Program-made: the position numbers and the translations under genes
Part shown: in pieces, positions 7,321 to 17,753 of the stretch
How positions within the stretch are numbered: the stretch's first letter is position 1
Layout of the letters: each line of letters starts with the position of its first letter
The notes under the pieces: generated by a model
The model's database searches: none
Told to the model about the DNA's origin: nothing
What the model saw: the letters and a program-made list of their open reading frames with translations, nothing else
Assembly: GCA_946186185.1 (NCBI GenBank)
Contig: CAMHMJ010000022.1
Coordinates: forward strand, 1-54,074
DNA from: an uncultured Treponema sp.
Lineage (GTDB): Bacteria > Spirochaetota > Spirochaetia > Treponematales > Treponemataceae
Length of the DNA: 54,074 nucleotides
Direction of reading: 5' to 3'

Positions 7321-10300
7321 ATGAAAGAGTACAATAGACTTATGAAAAACAGACTTTCGCTTAAAAAATATTGGATTTCTCTTTTTGCTGTATGTCTTAT
7401 TCTTCCGCTTCTGTTTTCTTCCTGTAATTTTGATTCAGACGGCGGAAGTAAAGACAACGCTTCCTACGGCTATGTAACTTTTTCTTCCGTAACCCTTCCG
7501 GGAAACTTTGACCACGTGGTTCAGCGGGAAGCTTCCAGAGACATTGTTCCTTCCATGGATACCGCCGTTCTTTCAGACCTGAAGCTTACAGGAAAGACAA
7601 AAAATGCGGACGGTTCCTATCCTTCCGGGGCAGCAACAACTATTCGTACAGCACAAACTCTTTCTGCTTTGAACGAAGACGCCTCCGCCCACAAAATAAA
7701 GCTCAGGACGGGCACCTGGAGCCTTACTCTGAGCGCAAGTTATGAAGGAATAACCTACAGCGGAACGGTGGAGACTGTAATTCAGGAAGACGAAAACAAT
7801 TCCCTTTCCTTTGCCCTTACTCCGGTGCTTGAGGATGGAAAAACCTATTACGGCGGCGTGAACCTGACCGTAAAATACAAGGGAGAAGCCACAAAGGCGG
7901 TTTTAACCTTAAAAAGCGAGGATGAAGCCACAACATATCTTACACAGGAACTGGAAATCCAAAGCCTTAGCGCCGACCCGGAAGATTATGACGGAAAAGT
8001 TGAAGTTATACGCTCTCTTTCTGATGCAGCGGAGCGTCTGGTAACAGGAACCTACAGCCTTTCCATCGATTTTTACGGAAACGAAACCCGGGATCTTTAC
8101 CTTAACACCTATAAAGAAAATCTTGTAATTTCACCGTCCCTGACCAGCACGGAAACCAGAAAAATCTATCTGAATGAAATTTACTCTATAACCTATTATG
8201 TTGGCGCCCTTAAGGTGAGCCAGATTTCTGACATCAGCTTTGCTTCCAGCGCCCCGGCAGTTTATTCTATAAGGAGCGAAATAACTCTTCCTTCTCTGGT
8301 AAGAACCGGTTTTATTTTTAAGGAATGGCGTGCGGGCTCTGAAACCGGCCCTGTTATTGAAAAAATTGACACCAGCACAATCCGGAGCAATTCATATTTT
8401 AACGGTCGCGCCAAAGATGTTGAACTTTACGCCAAGTGGGACGGGGAGCCATTTGCCCGGGTGAACGAAACCTTCTACAGCACAAAGGATGAGGTAATCA
8501 GCCTTCTTGAAAATGCAGGGGCAGGCGACGAGCTTGAAATCTACTTCTACGGAGGAGCCGCTCTTACTGACATTGGAAAATCCAGCTCAAGCGGTACAAT
8601 TTCCTATGCAATAAAGAATACCAATGCAGCAGCCGTTTCGGTGGATTTAACGGAGATTAAAAAAAGTACAAACTACAATGATACAACATTCGATTTTAAA
8701 GAGTGCACAAAATTAAAGAGTTTTGTAAATTCTGCATTTTCTACATACTCTATTATGTCTAATATGTGCGAGGGCTGTACGGCTCTGGAAACTGTTAAGA
8801 TTTATCCTGCCAATACAAAAATTTATCCTCATGCTTTTGATGGATGTACGAATCTAAGAGAAGTTATTTTTATCGACAGGGAAAATTCTTCGTGTACAAG
8901 TATTAGTTATGATGCATTTTTTAATTGCACTTCCCTTGAAAACTTTGAGTTTCCACCCAAAGTTTCTAGTGTTGGAAATTATGCATTTTACGGCTGTTCA
9001 TATTTGGAAAGCGTTACCTTTTCTTCAACTGCAGAGGCTGAAAGTTTTTCAATTGGAGATTATGGCTTTCAAAACTGTACAAGCCTGAAATCTGTAATAC
9101 TTCCTGAAAATATTGTAAAAATTGGTCAGGATTGCTTCAGAAACTGTCCGGCACTTGAAGAAATTACATTTAAGGACACCGAATATTTATGGGATTTTAA
9201 TGCACAGTCCTATGTAGGAGGCGGAGTCTATGAAGATGTTCATCTGGGCTATTTAAGAGTAAACAACCCTGCTAAAAATGCAAAGTATTTTTCTGAAATT
9301 TTTACTTATGATCATAGTTATTCATTTCAGTCAAATGCCACCAAAACAGATAAAACTGAAATTGAAACAACCTTAAAAACAGGTCTTTTCTTGAACTATC
9401 TTATCAAAGAAATTTGTGCAGGAAAATCTATAAAGAGCTTTGAACCTTCTTCTTCCTTCCCGGAAGCAGGGGGAACAATGCCTGATGAAGAAGATATTTA
9501 CTTCCTTGATGAAGCTGATGATGGGGATATAAAAGCCTGGGTTTCAGGAGACAAATTATATTATTATTCAGCTGAAAATTCCCTTAATGGTGCAAAAATT
9601 AAGGCTAATCCTAGGTCTAATAAAATTTTCTGGGAATGCTCCTGGTTTGAAAAAATTGATTTGAGCCCAGTGGATTTTTCTGAAGCAACCACCTTTGAGA
9701 ATACTTTTTCCGGTTGTACTGTCCTGAATAACCTGATTTTACCGGACTCAATGAAAACTTCAAATCTTGTTTCTATGTATGGAATGTTCCAGAACTGTAA
9801 AGCTATTCAGAATGTTTCATTCCCGCCGGATTATGATTTTTCAAAGGTTGAAAACCTGGGATATTTGTTCAGTAATGCAATAGCCTTAAGGAGTGTTTCA
9901 TTTCCTTCTGGAATTACTACAGAGAGTCTTACCAACATGGGTAATATGTTTCGTACCTGTTCTTCCCTTGAAAATATTGATTTGAGCGGTTTTGACACTT
10001 CTAAGGTTACCGATATGGGGTATACTTTTTCCGAATGTACTTCTCTTGAGACCATAATTCTTTCTGATAAGTTTACGGCTGTTTCTCTTAAGTATGCCGG
10101 AAAAATGTTTGCAAATTGTTCTTCTCTGGAATCCCTTGATTTAACATATTTTACCAACAGTCCGGATAGTGAAAATCTTACACAAGCAGGTCACATGTTC
10201 GATGGCTGTTCCAATTTGAAGACATTAACGCTTCCTTCTTACCTTCGAATAAAGGGTAATGTTTATGATGGTAATTATAATTCTGGCATTAACTATCTGT

Positions 10301-13300
10301 TTAATGATTGTAAAGAACTTACTGCCATAAATAATCTTGATAAATTAGATGTGGAGGGAACAATATATCTTTCGGATGTTTTTTCGAATTGCAAAAAACT
10401 GACATCTATAGATATTTCTACCTTTAAAATTGGTGGAAGCGGAATTGAAAATGTCAACCTTTCAGGTATGTTCTATGGATGCTCTAGCCTTACCAGCATC
10501 ACTCTTCCTTCAACAATTGGAGCTCCGGATGCGCCTGTTGGACTTAATTCTCTTTTTTCTGACTGTACATCCCTTACAGATCTTTCTTTTCTTGCTGATT
10601 CAGAAATTTATTCAAAAAAATCACTTTCATCACTATTTAGAAATTGTACGGGGCTTACTTCAATTGTTATACCAAAGTCTTTCCATATGGTAAAAACAGG
10701 AAGCGATTCCTATGTCACATGGCACATGTTTAATGGCTGTACCAATTTAAAATACATAGATATTTCAGTTCTTGGTATGGATGACAGTCTTGGTTCAATT
10801 TATGAAAATTACGGATTGTGCCTTAATTGTAATAGTCTTGAAACAATCGTTGTCGGCCCTGATACTAAACTGTTATTTAAAATGTATGCACCATACAATA
10901 GTTCTTCCAGTGCAAATCCTATTACCGGCCAGGTCGGCACCAAAAATACTTCCGACGACACCAGTCTCTACAAAACCGACAGCGCGAATAGTCCGGGATA
11001 TTTTACTTCCGTTTATTCGGTGTTTGTTTCCGGAAGCGATGCTGCTCCGGCGGGAAGCGATACTGACGGCGACGGAACAAAGTTAAAGCCTTTTGCTTCC
11101 ATTACAAAGGCTGTGGAAAAAATAAATGAACGCATTACGGCCGGGGAAGATGCCAGCGGCGGCGAAGATACTGCAACTACGGAAAGCCGCGCCTATTTCA
11201 CTCCGGGCTGGTCAATCATCGTAAAGGGTAATGTTCCTACAAACATAGAACTTGGGGAAGTAAAGGCAACCAGGCTTCTGATTCAGGGAACTGCTTACGG
11301 GGCAACTTCATCAGACCCTCATGGTGCCGAAAACTGCATTCTTTCCGGCGGAAATACGGGAAGAATCATGAATGTGGCTGAAACAATGACAAAGCCTCTT
11401 GAGTTTAAGAATATTAAACTTACGGGAGCCAGAATTACAGATGCCAGTGGCGGAGCAATCTATATAGGTCATGCAGGCTGTGACCTTACAATTGGAAGTG
11501 GAACTGAGTTTTCCGGAAATTTAGCCAGAGCCGGCGCCTGCATTTATACAAAAGGCGATCTGACTGTTCAAAATGGTACGGTCTTCACCAATAATCAGAC
11601 GGATACCCAAAGCGCTTCTGCTGGAGGTGTAATTTATGCCAATGCAAATGAAACTTCTCCTAAAAAGATTACAATAAATGGCGGTTTGTTCCAGAATAAT
11701 CAGTCTCCTATTGGTGCTATCCTGGTAAGTACAAAATATCATGAGATTGAAATTAATGACGGAACCTTCAAGAATAATCAGGCAAGCGGAGGAAGTGGAG
11801 GAGCCTTTTATGTTTATGGCAATCTGACCATTAACGATGGAACCATTGGCGGTACTGAGTCAGGGGAAGCAAATTCTGCCGATTTTGGTGGTGCGATTTA
11901 TGGGGCTACTGGTTCTTCAATTACAATAAAGGGTGGAAATATTTCTGGAAATATTGCAGCCAAGTCCGGCGGTGCAGTTTATACAAAGGGTACTCTGACA
12001 ATGACCGGAGGAACAATTTCCGGTAATCATGCAACTGTTGACGGCGGCGGAATTTATACTCTAGGAACATTTACAATGTCCGGCGGTGCTGTTTCTGCAA
12101 ACCGTGCCGGCGGTAACGGTGGCGGAGTGTACACAACTTCTCAAATGACAATGTCAGGAAGTGCAATAATTGGAGCTACAGAAATTGACGGCGTTGCGGT
12201 AAATACTGCTGCTGAAAATGCTGCTGGAAAATATTCAAATTACGCAGGTAAAAACGGCGGCGGTATCTATCTTGGAGTGGTTCTTGACAATTCTAGCAGT
12301 GTTACTTCTTATGGAACATTTACAATGAACGGTCTTGATTGCGGTGTTTATTATAACTATGCTGCTGGGGAGGATGATTCAGGTGGTAACGGCGGTGGAA
12401 TTTATTGTGGTTCGGTACTAAGTACCGGCTCTTTAACCACTATTCAATTAACAAAAGGAACTGTAGGCTACAATGCTTCCTTTAAGAATGGAGGAGGAAT
12501 CTGCCTGGGTGGAACAAAGGATGGCCTTTCAACTTCAACTAATGCAACAATAATTGGAAATGAAACAAAAGATTCTGTTTCCGCAGGTGGAGGAATATAT
12601 TGTGGTTCCAATTCTTATAGATTGAATTTGGAGGGTGGAAATGTTACAAAAAACAAAAGTCCTCTTGGAGGTGGATTATTTTTAAAGAAATACAGCTTTG
12701 CAAATATTCTTGATAATACGGACACTTCTGGTGCTATAATGATTTATCAGGCTCACATTACCGAAAATGTTTCAACGGAAAATTTAGGCGGGGCAATCGG
12801 TTCTGAACGGGATATATTTTTAAAAGGCTCCCTTTCTTCTTCTTGTAAAGCTGATATTCCTTTGGGAAATGATAATTCCAATGATATATATCTTTATGAA
12901 AGAGGTAACGGCAAGGTTTCATCTGACAGTGATTACGAGCCGTGGCCTTATAGAATCTGGGTAAACGATTATCCACTTCCTTCAGATAATTGCAATATTT
13001 TAGTCAATTTTTCTGTTTATAAAGCCGGTTATCCGGTATTAAAAGCTGGTTCTACATATATGTCTTATATTTCCGCTTCTCATCAGAAATTTATTTTAGG
13101 CAGAGCCGGCGACGGATGGTGTATAGCTTCAGACGGAATTCTGGACCTTACTCCAACCTCAGGCTTTACCATCAGCGGGCCGACATATACAAGTAACTCT
13201 ATTACAGTTACGGTAAACAGCTCTGACACTACAAACTATGTCTTTACGGCGCCGGCGGGTTATTCAAAATACTACTGGTCTGTGGAAGATAAGAACAGCG

Positions 13301-13431
13301 GAACTCCTTCTGCAAGCAATACCTTTACTGTGGCAAAGTCTGAGCTTTCAAGCGGAAAACATACGATAATCGTCATCTGCTTTGACAGTAACGGCACAGC
13401 TTTTGAAGGAAAGAAAACCTTTACAAAATAG
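7321..13431 (+). CDS. 2036-aa lipoprotein with BspA-type LRRs and a beta-helix
   Basis: Lipoprotein (lipobox FSSC, Cys35), the largest product in the window. Visible order: N-terminal Ig-like modules (about 45-330) shared with the 38733 protein, including an InlB-like unit ending ELYAKW; BspA-type leucine-rich repeats (about 445-620) with the motif F-x-x-C-xx-L-xx-V; DUF285-type repeats (about 730-1180, e.g. NMFRTCSSLENIDLSGFDTS); a DUF1565-like entry (PFASITKAVEKIN, about 1255); a long right-handed beta-helix of GG-x-IY repeats (about 1300-1850); and a C-terminal Ig-like domain. BspA-type LRR proteins often bind host or bacterial surfaces; here that is inference. ATG at 7321 has GAAGGG 7 nt upstream, so it is preferred over GTG 7306. 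It starts 19 bp after the previous stop. Confidence 0.85.
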   Translation: MKEYNRLMKNRLSLKKYWISLFAVCLILPLLFSSCNFDSDGGSKDNASYGYVTFSSVTLPGNFDHVVQREASRDIVPSMDTAVLSDLKLTGKTKNADGSYPSGAATTIRTAQTLSALNEDASAHKIKLRTGTWSLTLSASYEGITYSGTVETVIQEDENNSLSFALTPVLEDGKTYYGGVNLTVKYKGEATKAVLTLKSEDEATTYLTQELEIQSLSADPEDYDGKVEVIRSLSDAAERLVTGTYSLSIDFYGNETRDLYLNTYKENLVISPSLTSTETRKIYLNEIYSITYYVGALKVSQISDISFASSAPAVYSIRSEITLPSLVRTGFIFKEWRAGSETGPVIEKIDTSTIRSNSYFNGRAKDVELYAKWDGEPFARVNETFYSTKDEVISLLENAGAGDELEIYFYGGAALTDIGKSSSSGTISYAIKNTNAAAVSVDLTEIKKSTNYNDTTFDFKECTKLKSFVNSAFSTYSIMSNMCEGCTALETVKIYPANTKIYPHAFDGCTNLREVIFIDRENSSCTSISYDAFFNCTSLENFEFPPKVSSVGNYAFYGCSYLESVTFSSTAEAESFSIGDYGFQNCTSLKSVILPENIVKIGQDCFRNCPALEEITFKDTEYLWDFNAQSYVGGGVYEDVHLGYLRVNNPAKNAKYFSEIFTYDHSYSFQSNATKTDKTEIETTLKTGLFLNYLIKEICAGKSIKSFEPSSSFPEAGGTMPDEEDIYFLDEADDGDIKAWVSGDKLYYYSAENSLNGAKIKANPRSNKIFWECSWFEKIDLSPVDFSEATTFENTFSGCTVLNNLILPDSMKTSNLVSMYGMFQNCKAIQNVSFPPDYDFSKVENLGYLFSNAIALRSVSFPSGITTESLTNMGNMFRTCSSLENIDLSGFDTSKVTDMGYTFSECTSLETIILSDKFTAVSLKYAGKMFANCSSLESLDLTYFTNSPDSENLTQAGHMFDGCSNLKTLTLPSYLRIKGNVYDGNYNSGINYLFNDCKELTAINNLDKLDVEGTIYLSDVFSNCKKLTSIDISTFKIGGSGIENVNLSGMFYGCSSLTSITLPSTIGAPDAPVGLNSLFSDCTSLTDLSFLADSEIYSKKSLSSLFRNCTGLTSIVIPKSFHMVKTGSDSYVTWHMFNGCTNLKYIDISVLGMDDSLGSIYENYGLCLNCNSLETIVVGPDTKLLFKMYAPYNSSSSANPITGQVGTKNTSDDTSLYKTDSANSPGYFTSVYSVFVSGSDAAPAGSDTDGDGTKLKPFASITKAVEKINERITAGEDASGGEDTATTESRAYFTPGWSIIVKGNVPTNIELGEVKATRLLIQGTAYGATSSDPHGAENCILSGGNTGRIMNVAETMTKPLEFKNIKLTGARITDASGGAIYIGHAGCDLTIGSGTEFSGNLARAGACIYTKGDLTVQNGTVFTNNQTDTQSASAGGVIYANANETSPKKITINGGLFQNNQSPIGAILVSTKYHEIEINDGTFKNNQASGGSGGAFYVYGNLTINDGTIGGTESGEANSADFGGAIYGATGSSITIKGGNISGNIAAKSGGAVYTKGTLTMTGGTISGNHATVDGGGIYTLGTFTMSGGAVSANRAGGNGGGVYTTSQMTMSGSAIIGATEIDGVAVNTAAENAAGKYSNYAGKNGGGIYLGVVLDNSSSVTSYGTFTMNGLDCGVYYNYAAGEDDSGGNGGGIYCGSVLSTGSLTTIQLTKGTVGYNASFKNGGGICLGGTKDGLSTSTNATIIGNETKDSVSAGGGIYCGSNSYRLNLEGGNVTKNKSPLGGGLFLKKYSFANILDNTDTSGAIMIYQAHITENVSTENLGGAIGSERDIFLKGSLSSSCKADIPLGNDNSNDIYLYERGNGKVSSDSDYEPWPYRIWVNDYPLPSDNCNILVNFSVYKAGYPVLKAGSTYMSYISASHQKFILGRAGDGWCIASDGILDLTPTSGFTISGPTYTSNSITVTVNSSDTTNYVFTAPAGYSKYYWSVEDKNSGTPSASNTFTVAKSELSSGKHTIIVICFDSNGTAFEGKKTFTK

Positions 13432-13449
13432 TAATGGAGATTGAGGAAT

Positions 13450-16002
13450 ATGAGGAAAGAATTAAGTATGCCAAAATATAGCGAAAATCATGAGTCCGGT
13501 TCAGGTTTCAGCCGACGAAGCGTCTTTGATCTTCTTGCCCTTAGCTTTTTTTCAGTTCTTCTTTGTTTTTCTTCCTGTAAGGATTCAGCGTCGGACTCAG
13601 CCTCTGAAAACAATTCCGGGGCTCAAGAATATTGTTCAGTTTCTCTTTCCGTTAAGCTTTCAGAAGACGTGAGCCGCGCCATAAATCCAAAAATCAATCT
13701 TGAAAATCTGTATTATTATTTTGAGTGTATTGACGGAGATTCTAATATAGTATATGAGACTCCTTCCAGCGGGGAAAATGGAAAATCATACGCTGAGATT
13801 TTGGAATTAAGCATAAAAATCCTGAAGGGAAGCTATATGTTTGGACTGACTGCATATTCAGACGCTGCAAGAACAAAACTTGTTCTGGACTATACTTCTG
13901 AATTGATGGAAGTTACTCCTGGCTCTTTAAACCTGGAATGCACATTGAAAGAGCCGGAGTTTCTTTCCGGAACAGATGCGAATGGAACTGTAGACTTAAA
14001 ATTTGAGTTGCCTCCGTTTTTTGATGCAAAGGAAGTTTATGTAAATATTGCTGAAAGTACGGAAACAAAGGTTGAATCAAAAACAAATGTTGGCATGAGT
14101 ATTTCTGTTTCTGGAGGAGAAAGACAGACCTTTTCATATTATAATCGGAATAATCTTCCCAGAGGATATTATAAAGTTACAGTAAAAATAACTGATCACT
14201 TTAATAACACAACTCAAATACCGTACTTAATGTACATAGCCGGCGGTCTTACTTCCGGCCCTGAAGATGGCAGCGATACCAGCGGCAAAATCGCTATTAC
14301 TGAAAGTGAAATTGATGTAAATTACACCAGATTTGTTTCTTCTACAGGAAATGATGACACTGGAAACGGTTTTTTTAACTCTCCCTTTGCAACCATTGAA
14401 CGGGCCGTTCGGTCAATAAATGAGTGCTATACGGCCCTTGGAGATTCAAAGAAAAAATGGACGATTTTTGTTAAAGATTCCTTAAATTTAACTTCTCCGG
14501 TTGTTTTTGAGGGCACTATAAACGCAACAAACATTACGATAAAAGGCTATTCAGACGATGTTGCCCTCATTGGTAAAGGAAAGAACGCAGATGATTCCGA
14601 TATGGTTGTGTACTGCAATACCACCTGTCCTCTTGTCTTCAAGGATATTTGCATTAAGGAAGGCGGAATCCCTGCCAGCACCGGCACCATTGACGGAAAC
14701 ACCAATGGCGGCGGCCTGTATATCGGTAACGGAACTACGGAGTGTAAGGTAACCCTGGGGGACGGAGCTGTAATTCAGGATAATAAGGCTATAAGAGGTG
14801 GTGGTGTATATCTTAATACGAAAAGTTTCCTCTATATCTGCGGTTCAGCTGTTATTGGACAGGTTTCTGATACCTGTGCAGATGCCGCTAATAATTCAAA
14901 TTATGCAGTGGGAGAAGTTGCTGCAAATGGAAATCTTGCTCCAAATGGAGGTGGTGGAATTTTTTCTATAGGAACCTTAAAGCTTGGCTGGAGTTATGAG
15001 GAAAATGAAGAAAAAAACTCTGAATTTACCGGAACCATAAGTTATAACTATGCAAATGCGCAGACTTTTGGTGGAGGTGGTATTTGTATAAATGCCGGAA
15101 AATTTTATGCACAGTCTGGAAATGTAGAAAATAATTGCACTTATTCTGGAGGAGGGGGATTTTGCTTAAGTAACGGAAGTGTAATGAATTTTTCAAATGT
15201 AAATATAAGAAATAATACGGCTTCTACAGGTGGTGGAATATATGCTTATTCTGGTGCAACATATAATAACCTTAATATAACAGGCAATAAGGCTAAAACC
15301 ACAGGAAACGGCGGCGCTGGAGTTCTTATCTATTCCACTGCAAGCTCGTATTTTGTTGATTGTATAATAACAGGAAATACTGCAAGCGGAAGTGGAGGGG
15401 GAATTTGTCTTACTAGTAATTCAACCACTTACAGTTATCCTTTGGTCAGCATATGTGGTTCTACAAAAATAGGTGGCACTGGAAGTGATGCAAATAAAGC
15501 AAAAAAAGGAAGTGGAGTATATTTAGCACAGGGTGTTTTGGCAATTGGATATAATGAACTAACATATTCTAGTAATGGAATAAATTCTCCCACAACATGT
15601 ACAGAGGATGCAAATTATAGCGGTTCAATTATCGGCGATGTTTCTACACAAAATGGCGCCGCAATATATTGTTCTTCTGGTACCGGTGTATACTTTAGTT
15701 CAAAAGCATATGTTCCAACTACTATAGAGGGAACCAGTACTGCAAATGATCTGTATTTATGTGACGGAGCTCATATTTATTTTCGAAGTCCTCTTACAAC
15801 AGCTGTTTCAAAAATCATTCATATTAGTCCCGCAGATAGTTTGTACGGCACAGATTTTACCGATGAAACAAAGAAGGTTTTAATGCTGGCAACCGGCGCC
15901 ACAACAACCATCGCCGACGAAGCAAGCAAGTTCCAGATCAGCGATTATGACAGCAAGCAATGGTTTATTAACAATGACGGATTTATTCAAGAGGTGCATT
16001 AA
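13450..16002 (+). CDS. Beta-helix lipoprotein, triad 1
   Basis: 850-aa lipoprotein (lipobox FSSC, Cys43 from this start). Two N-terminal beta-sandwich-like modules (about 55-270) are followed by a DUF1565-type entry (FVSSTGNDDTGNGFF...PFATIERAVRSIN, about 295-325). A right-handed parallel beta-helix follows, with NGGG-x-Y/GGGI-type turns to about residue 740. Unlike its neighbours it ends without the Ig-like domain (tail DGFIQEVH). Such proteins resemble polysaccharide lyases and autotransporter-like adhesins in fold, but no lyase active site is recognisable, so I predict binding rather than catalysis. Start is ambiguous: ATG 13450 (GGAG 10 nt upstream) or ATG 13468 (GAGGAAAG about 9 nt upstream). 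It is third in the operon, 18 bp after the previous stop. No terminator is seen after it. Confidence 0.8.
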   Translation: MRKELSMPKYSENHESGSGFSRRSVFDLLALSFFSVLLCFSSCKDSASDSASENNSGAQEYCSVSLSVKLSEDVSRAINPKINLENLYYYFECIDGDSNIVYETPSSGENGKSYAEILELSIKILKGSYMFGLTAYSDAARTKLVLDYTSELMEVTPGSLNLECTLKEPEFLSGTDANGTVDLKFELPPFFDAKEVYVNIAESTETKVESKTNVGMSISVSGGERQTFSYYNRNNLPRGYYKVTVKITDHFNNTTQIPYLMYIAGGLTSGPEDGSDTSGKIAITESEIDVNYTRFVSSTGNDDTGNGFFNSPFATIERAVRSINECYTALGDSKKKWTIFVKDSLNLTSPVVFEGTINATNITIKGYSDDVALIGKGKNADDSDMVVYCNTTCPLVFKDICIKEGGIPASTGTIDGNTNGGGLYIGNGTTECKVTLGDGAVIQDNKAIRGGGVYLNTKSFLYICGSAVIGQVSDTCADAANNSNYAVGEVAANGNLAPNGGGGIFSIGTLKLGWSYEENEEKNSEFTGTISYNYANAQTFGGGGICINAGKFYAQSGNVENNCTYSGGGGFCLSNGSVMNFSNVNIRNNTASTGGGIYAYSGATYNNLNITGNKAKTTGNGGAGVLIYSTASSYFVDCIITGNTASGSGGGICLTSNSTTYSYPLVSICGSTKIGGTGSDANKAKKGSGVYLAQGVLAIGYNELTYSSNGINSPTTCTEDANYSGSIIGDVSTQNGAAIYCSSGTGVYFSSKAYVPTTIEGTSTANDLYLCDGAHIYFRSPLTTAVSKIIHISPADSLYGTDFTDETKKVLMLATGATTTIADEASKFQISDYDSKQWFINNDGFIQEVH

Positions 16003-16074
16003 GGGCTTGAAAAACTTGAATACCCGGAATTGGAAAAAACAATCAGGCCGGATTTTAAGTGGTTCTCTCCTCAA

Positions 16075-16103
16075 TTGCACAATATTTTCCCATTCGTTAA
16101 AAT
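16075..16103 (+). promoter_or_regulatory. Promoter giving a leaderless murC transcript
   Basis: TTGCAC (16075-16080), 17-nt spacer, TAAAAT (16098-16103). Only 6 nt separate the -10 box from ATG 16110, so initiation would fall at the start codon. No ribosome-binding site is seen. The -35 match is partial. Confidence 0.5.
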
Positions 16104-16109
16104 GCTCCT

Positions 16110-17753
16110 ATGGAAAATAAGAAATTGCCTGAAAATTTGCAGGGCGTTCACATTCATTTTGTTGGAATCAAGGGGACGGGAATGGCGGCCCTTGTTGAAA
16201 TACTTTTTCATAATGGGGCGGTAATTACCGGAAGCGATGTTGAAGAGCGGTTCTATACGGACGAAATCCTTGAAAAACTCGGCTTAAAGGCTCTTCCTTT
16301 TTCTGAAAAAAATATCACTGACAAAACTCAATTCGTAATCTATTCAAGTGCATACAAACTGGATAAAAATCCGGATCTTATAGAGGCGGTGCGCCGGGGT
16401 CTTCCGTGTCTTTTGTATACGGAGGCTCTGGGAAGCTACAGCCAGCGTGCCTATTCCTGCGGAATCTGTGGTGTTCACGGAAAAACCAGCACCACCGGCC
16501 TTACGGGAACTATTTTGAAGGAGCTGGATTTACCAAGTCAGGTGCTTGCCGGCAGCATTATCAATTCTTTTGGAAATACCTGCACCTACACGAGTCCGCT
16601 GATTAAAGATAGTGCTGCCTCTTGTGTTTCTTCTGATGGTTCTGGAAAAAATATCTTTGTGGCTGAAACCTGCGAGTACCAGCGGCATTTTATGTCTTTC
16701 TGCCCGCAGAAAATTATCCTTACCAGCGTAGAAAGCGATCATCAGGATTATTATCCTACTTACAACGACATCCGGGATGCTTTTGTTGACTATATCTGTA
16801 AGCTTCCGGAAGGGGGAACCCTGATTTTCTGTGCAGACGACAAGGGAGCGGTGGAAACTGCCGGAATTGCAGCCGCAAAGCGCCCGGATATTCAGCTTGT
16901 TCCCTACGGAACTAAGGCGGTTTTAGGAAATGATGAATGCTGCGGGGCAAAATACGGCTACACTCTGACTTTTGGAAGGGTAGAAAACGAACAGAATAAT
17001 TTTTCTGTAAAAGTTTTTGGAGAGGGAACACTTTCTGCTGAAGGAACTGTTTCTGGTGCCGGGCCTGTATCCAAAGACGGGGCGTCTTTTTCCAGTGACC
17101 GCTTTTCTGCAGACTTTTCCCTAAAGGTTCCGGGCCGCCACGAGGTTCTGGATGGGGCTGCGGCCCTTGCTCTCTGCTGTGAGCTCTTAAAGGAAAAGGG
17201 CAAAAATCCTTCTGACTATATTGAAAAAATCCGCACCGGGCTATCAAATTTCAGCGGAGGAAAACGCCGAAGCGAAATCCTGGGCCGGGCAAAAAATAAA
17301 AGCGGAGTAAGCGTAATTGTGATGGACGATTATGGTCATCACCCGACGGCGGTAAAAACCACTCTTTCCGGCTACCGGGAGTTCTACAGGGGCAGAAAAA
17401 TCATCGTGGATTTTATGAGCCACACATATTCCAGAACCCAGAGCCTTCTTGATGAGTTTGCTTCAAGCTTTACGGGTGCAGATGAAATCATCCTTCACAA
17501 GATTTACTCTTCTGCCCGGGAAAATGCCGCCGACTTCTGTATTACCGGCCGCACCCTTTTTGAACGCACAAAAGAGCATTTTTCGAATGTTCACTATTTT
17601 GAAGAAATCCTGGACGCAAAGGATTTTGCGCTGAACCTTGTGAACGAACCTCTCGATTCTTCAAAATATCCCGACGGCTATCTTTTTGTAACCATGGGGG
17701 CCGGGGACAACTGGAAACTTGGAAAAGCAATTTTAGGAGAACTATATGACTAG
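16110..17753 (+). CDS. murC: UDP-N-acetylmuramate--L-alanine ligase (MurC)
   Basis: Cytoplasmic ATP-dependent enzyme adding L-alanine to UDP-MurNAc, the first amino acid of the peptidoglycan stem. Visible: N-terminal nucleotide-binding motif GIKGTGMAAL (19-28), ATP-binding loop GVHGKTSTTG (121-130), and the C-terminal DDYGHHPTA motif, diagnostic for MurC/Mpl, followed by SHTYSRT. At 547 aa it is longer than usual (about 460-480). Part of the excess is a Gly/Ser/Ala-rich insert at about 303-332. The Mpl recycling ligase is a less likely alternative because no separate murC is visible here. There is no SD; a promoter abuts the ATG. It overlaps yicC by 8 bp, so they are co-transcribed. Confidence 0.85.
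   Translation: MENKKLPENLQGVHIHFVGIKGTGMAALVEILFHNGAVITGSDVEERFYTDEILEKLGLKALPFSEKNITDKTQFVIYSSAYKLDKNPDLIEAVRRGLPCLLYTEALGSYSQRAYSCGICGVHGKTSTTGLTGTILKELDLPSQVLAGSIINSFGNTCTYTSPLIKDSAASCVSSDGSGKNIFVAETCEYQRHFMSFCPQKIILTSVESDHQDYYPTYNDIRDAFVDYICKLPEGGTLIFCADDKGAVETAGIAAAKRPDIQLVPYGTKAVLGNDECCGAKYGYTLTFGRVENEQNNFSVKVFGEGTLSAEGTVSGAGPVSKDGASFSSDRFSADFSLKVPGRHEVLDGAAALALCCELLKEKGKNPSDYIEKIRTGLSNFSGGKRRSEILGRAKNKSGVSVIVMDDYGHHPTAVKTTLSGYREFYRGRKIIVDFMSHTYSRTQSLLDEFASSFTGADEIILHKIYSSARENAADFCITGRTLFERTKEHFSNVHYFEEILDAKDFALNLVNEPLDSSKYPDGYLFVTMGAGDNWKLGKAILGELYD

Noticed and set aside
16003..16109. Possible RNA gene between the lipoprotein triad and murC
   Set aside because: No hairpin, T-tract or conserved RNA motif is visible apart from the murC promoter.
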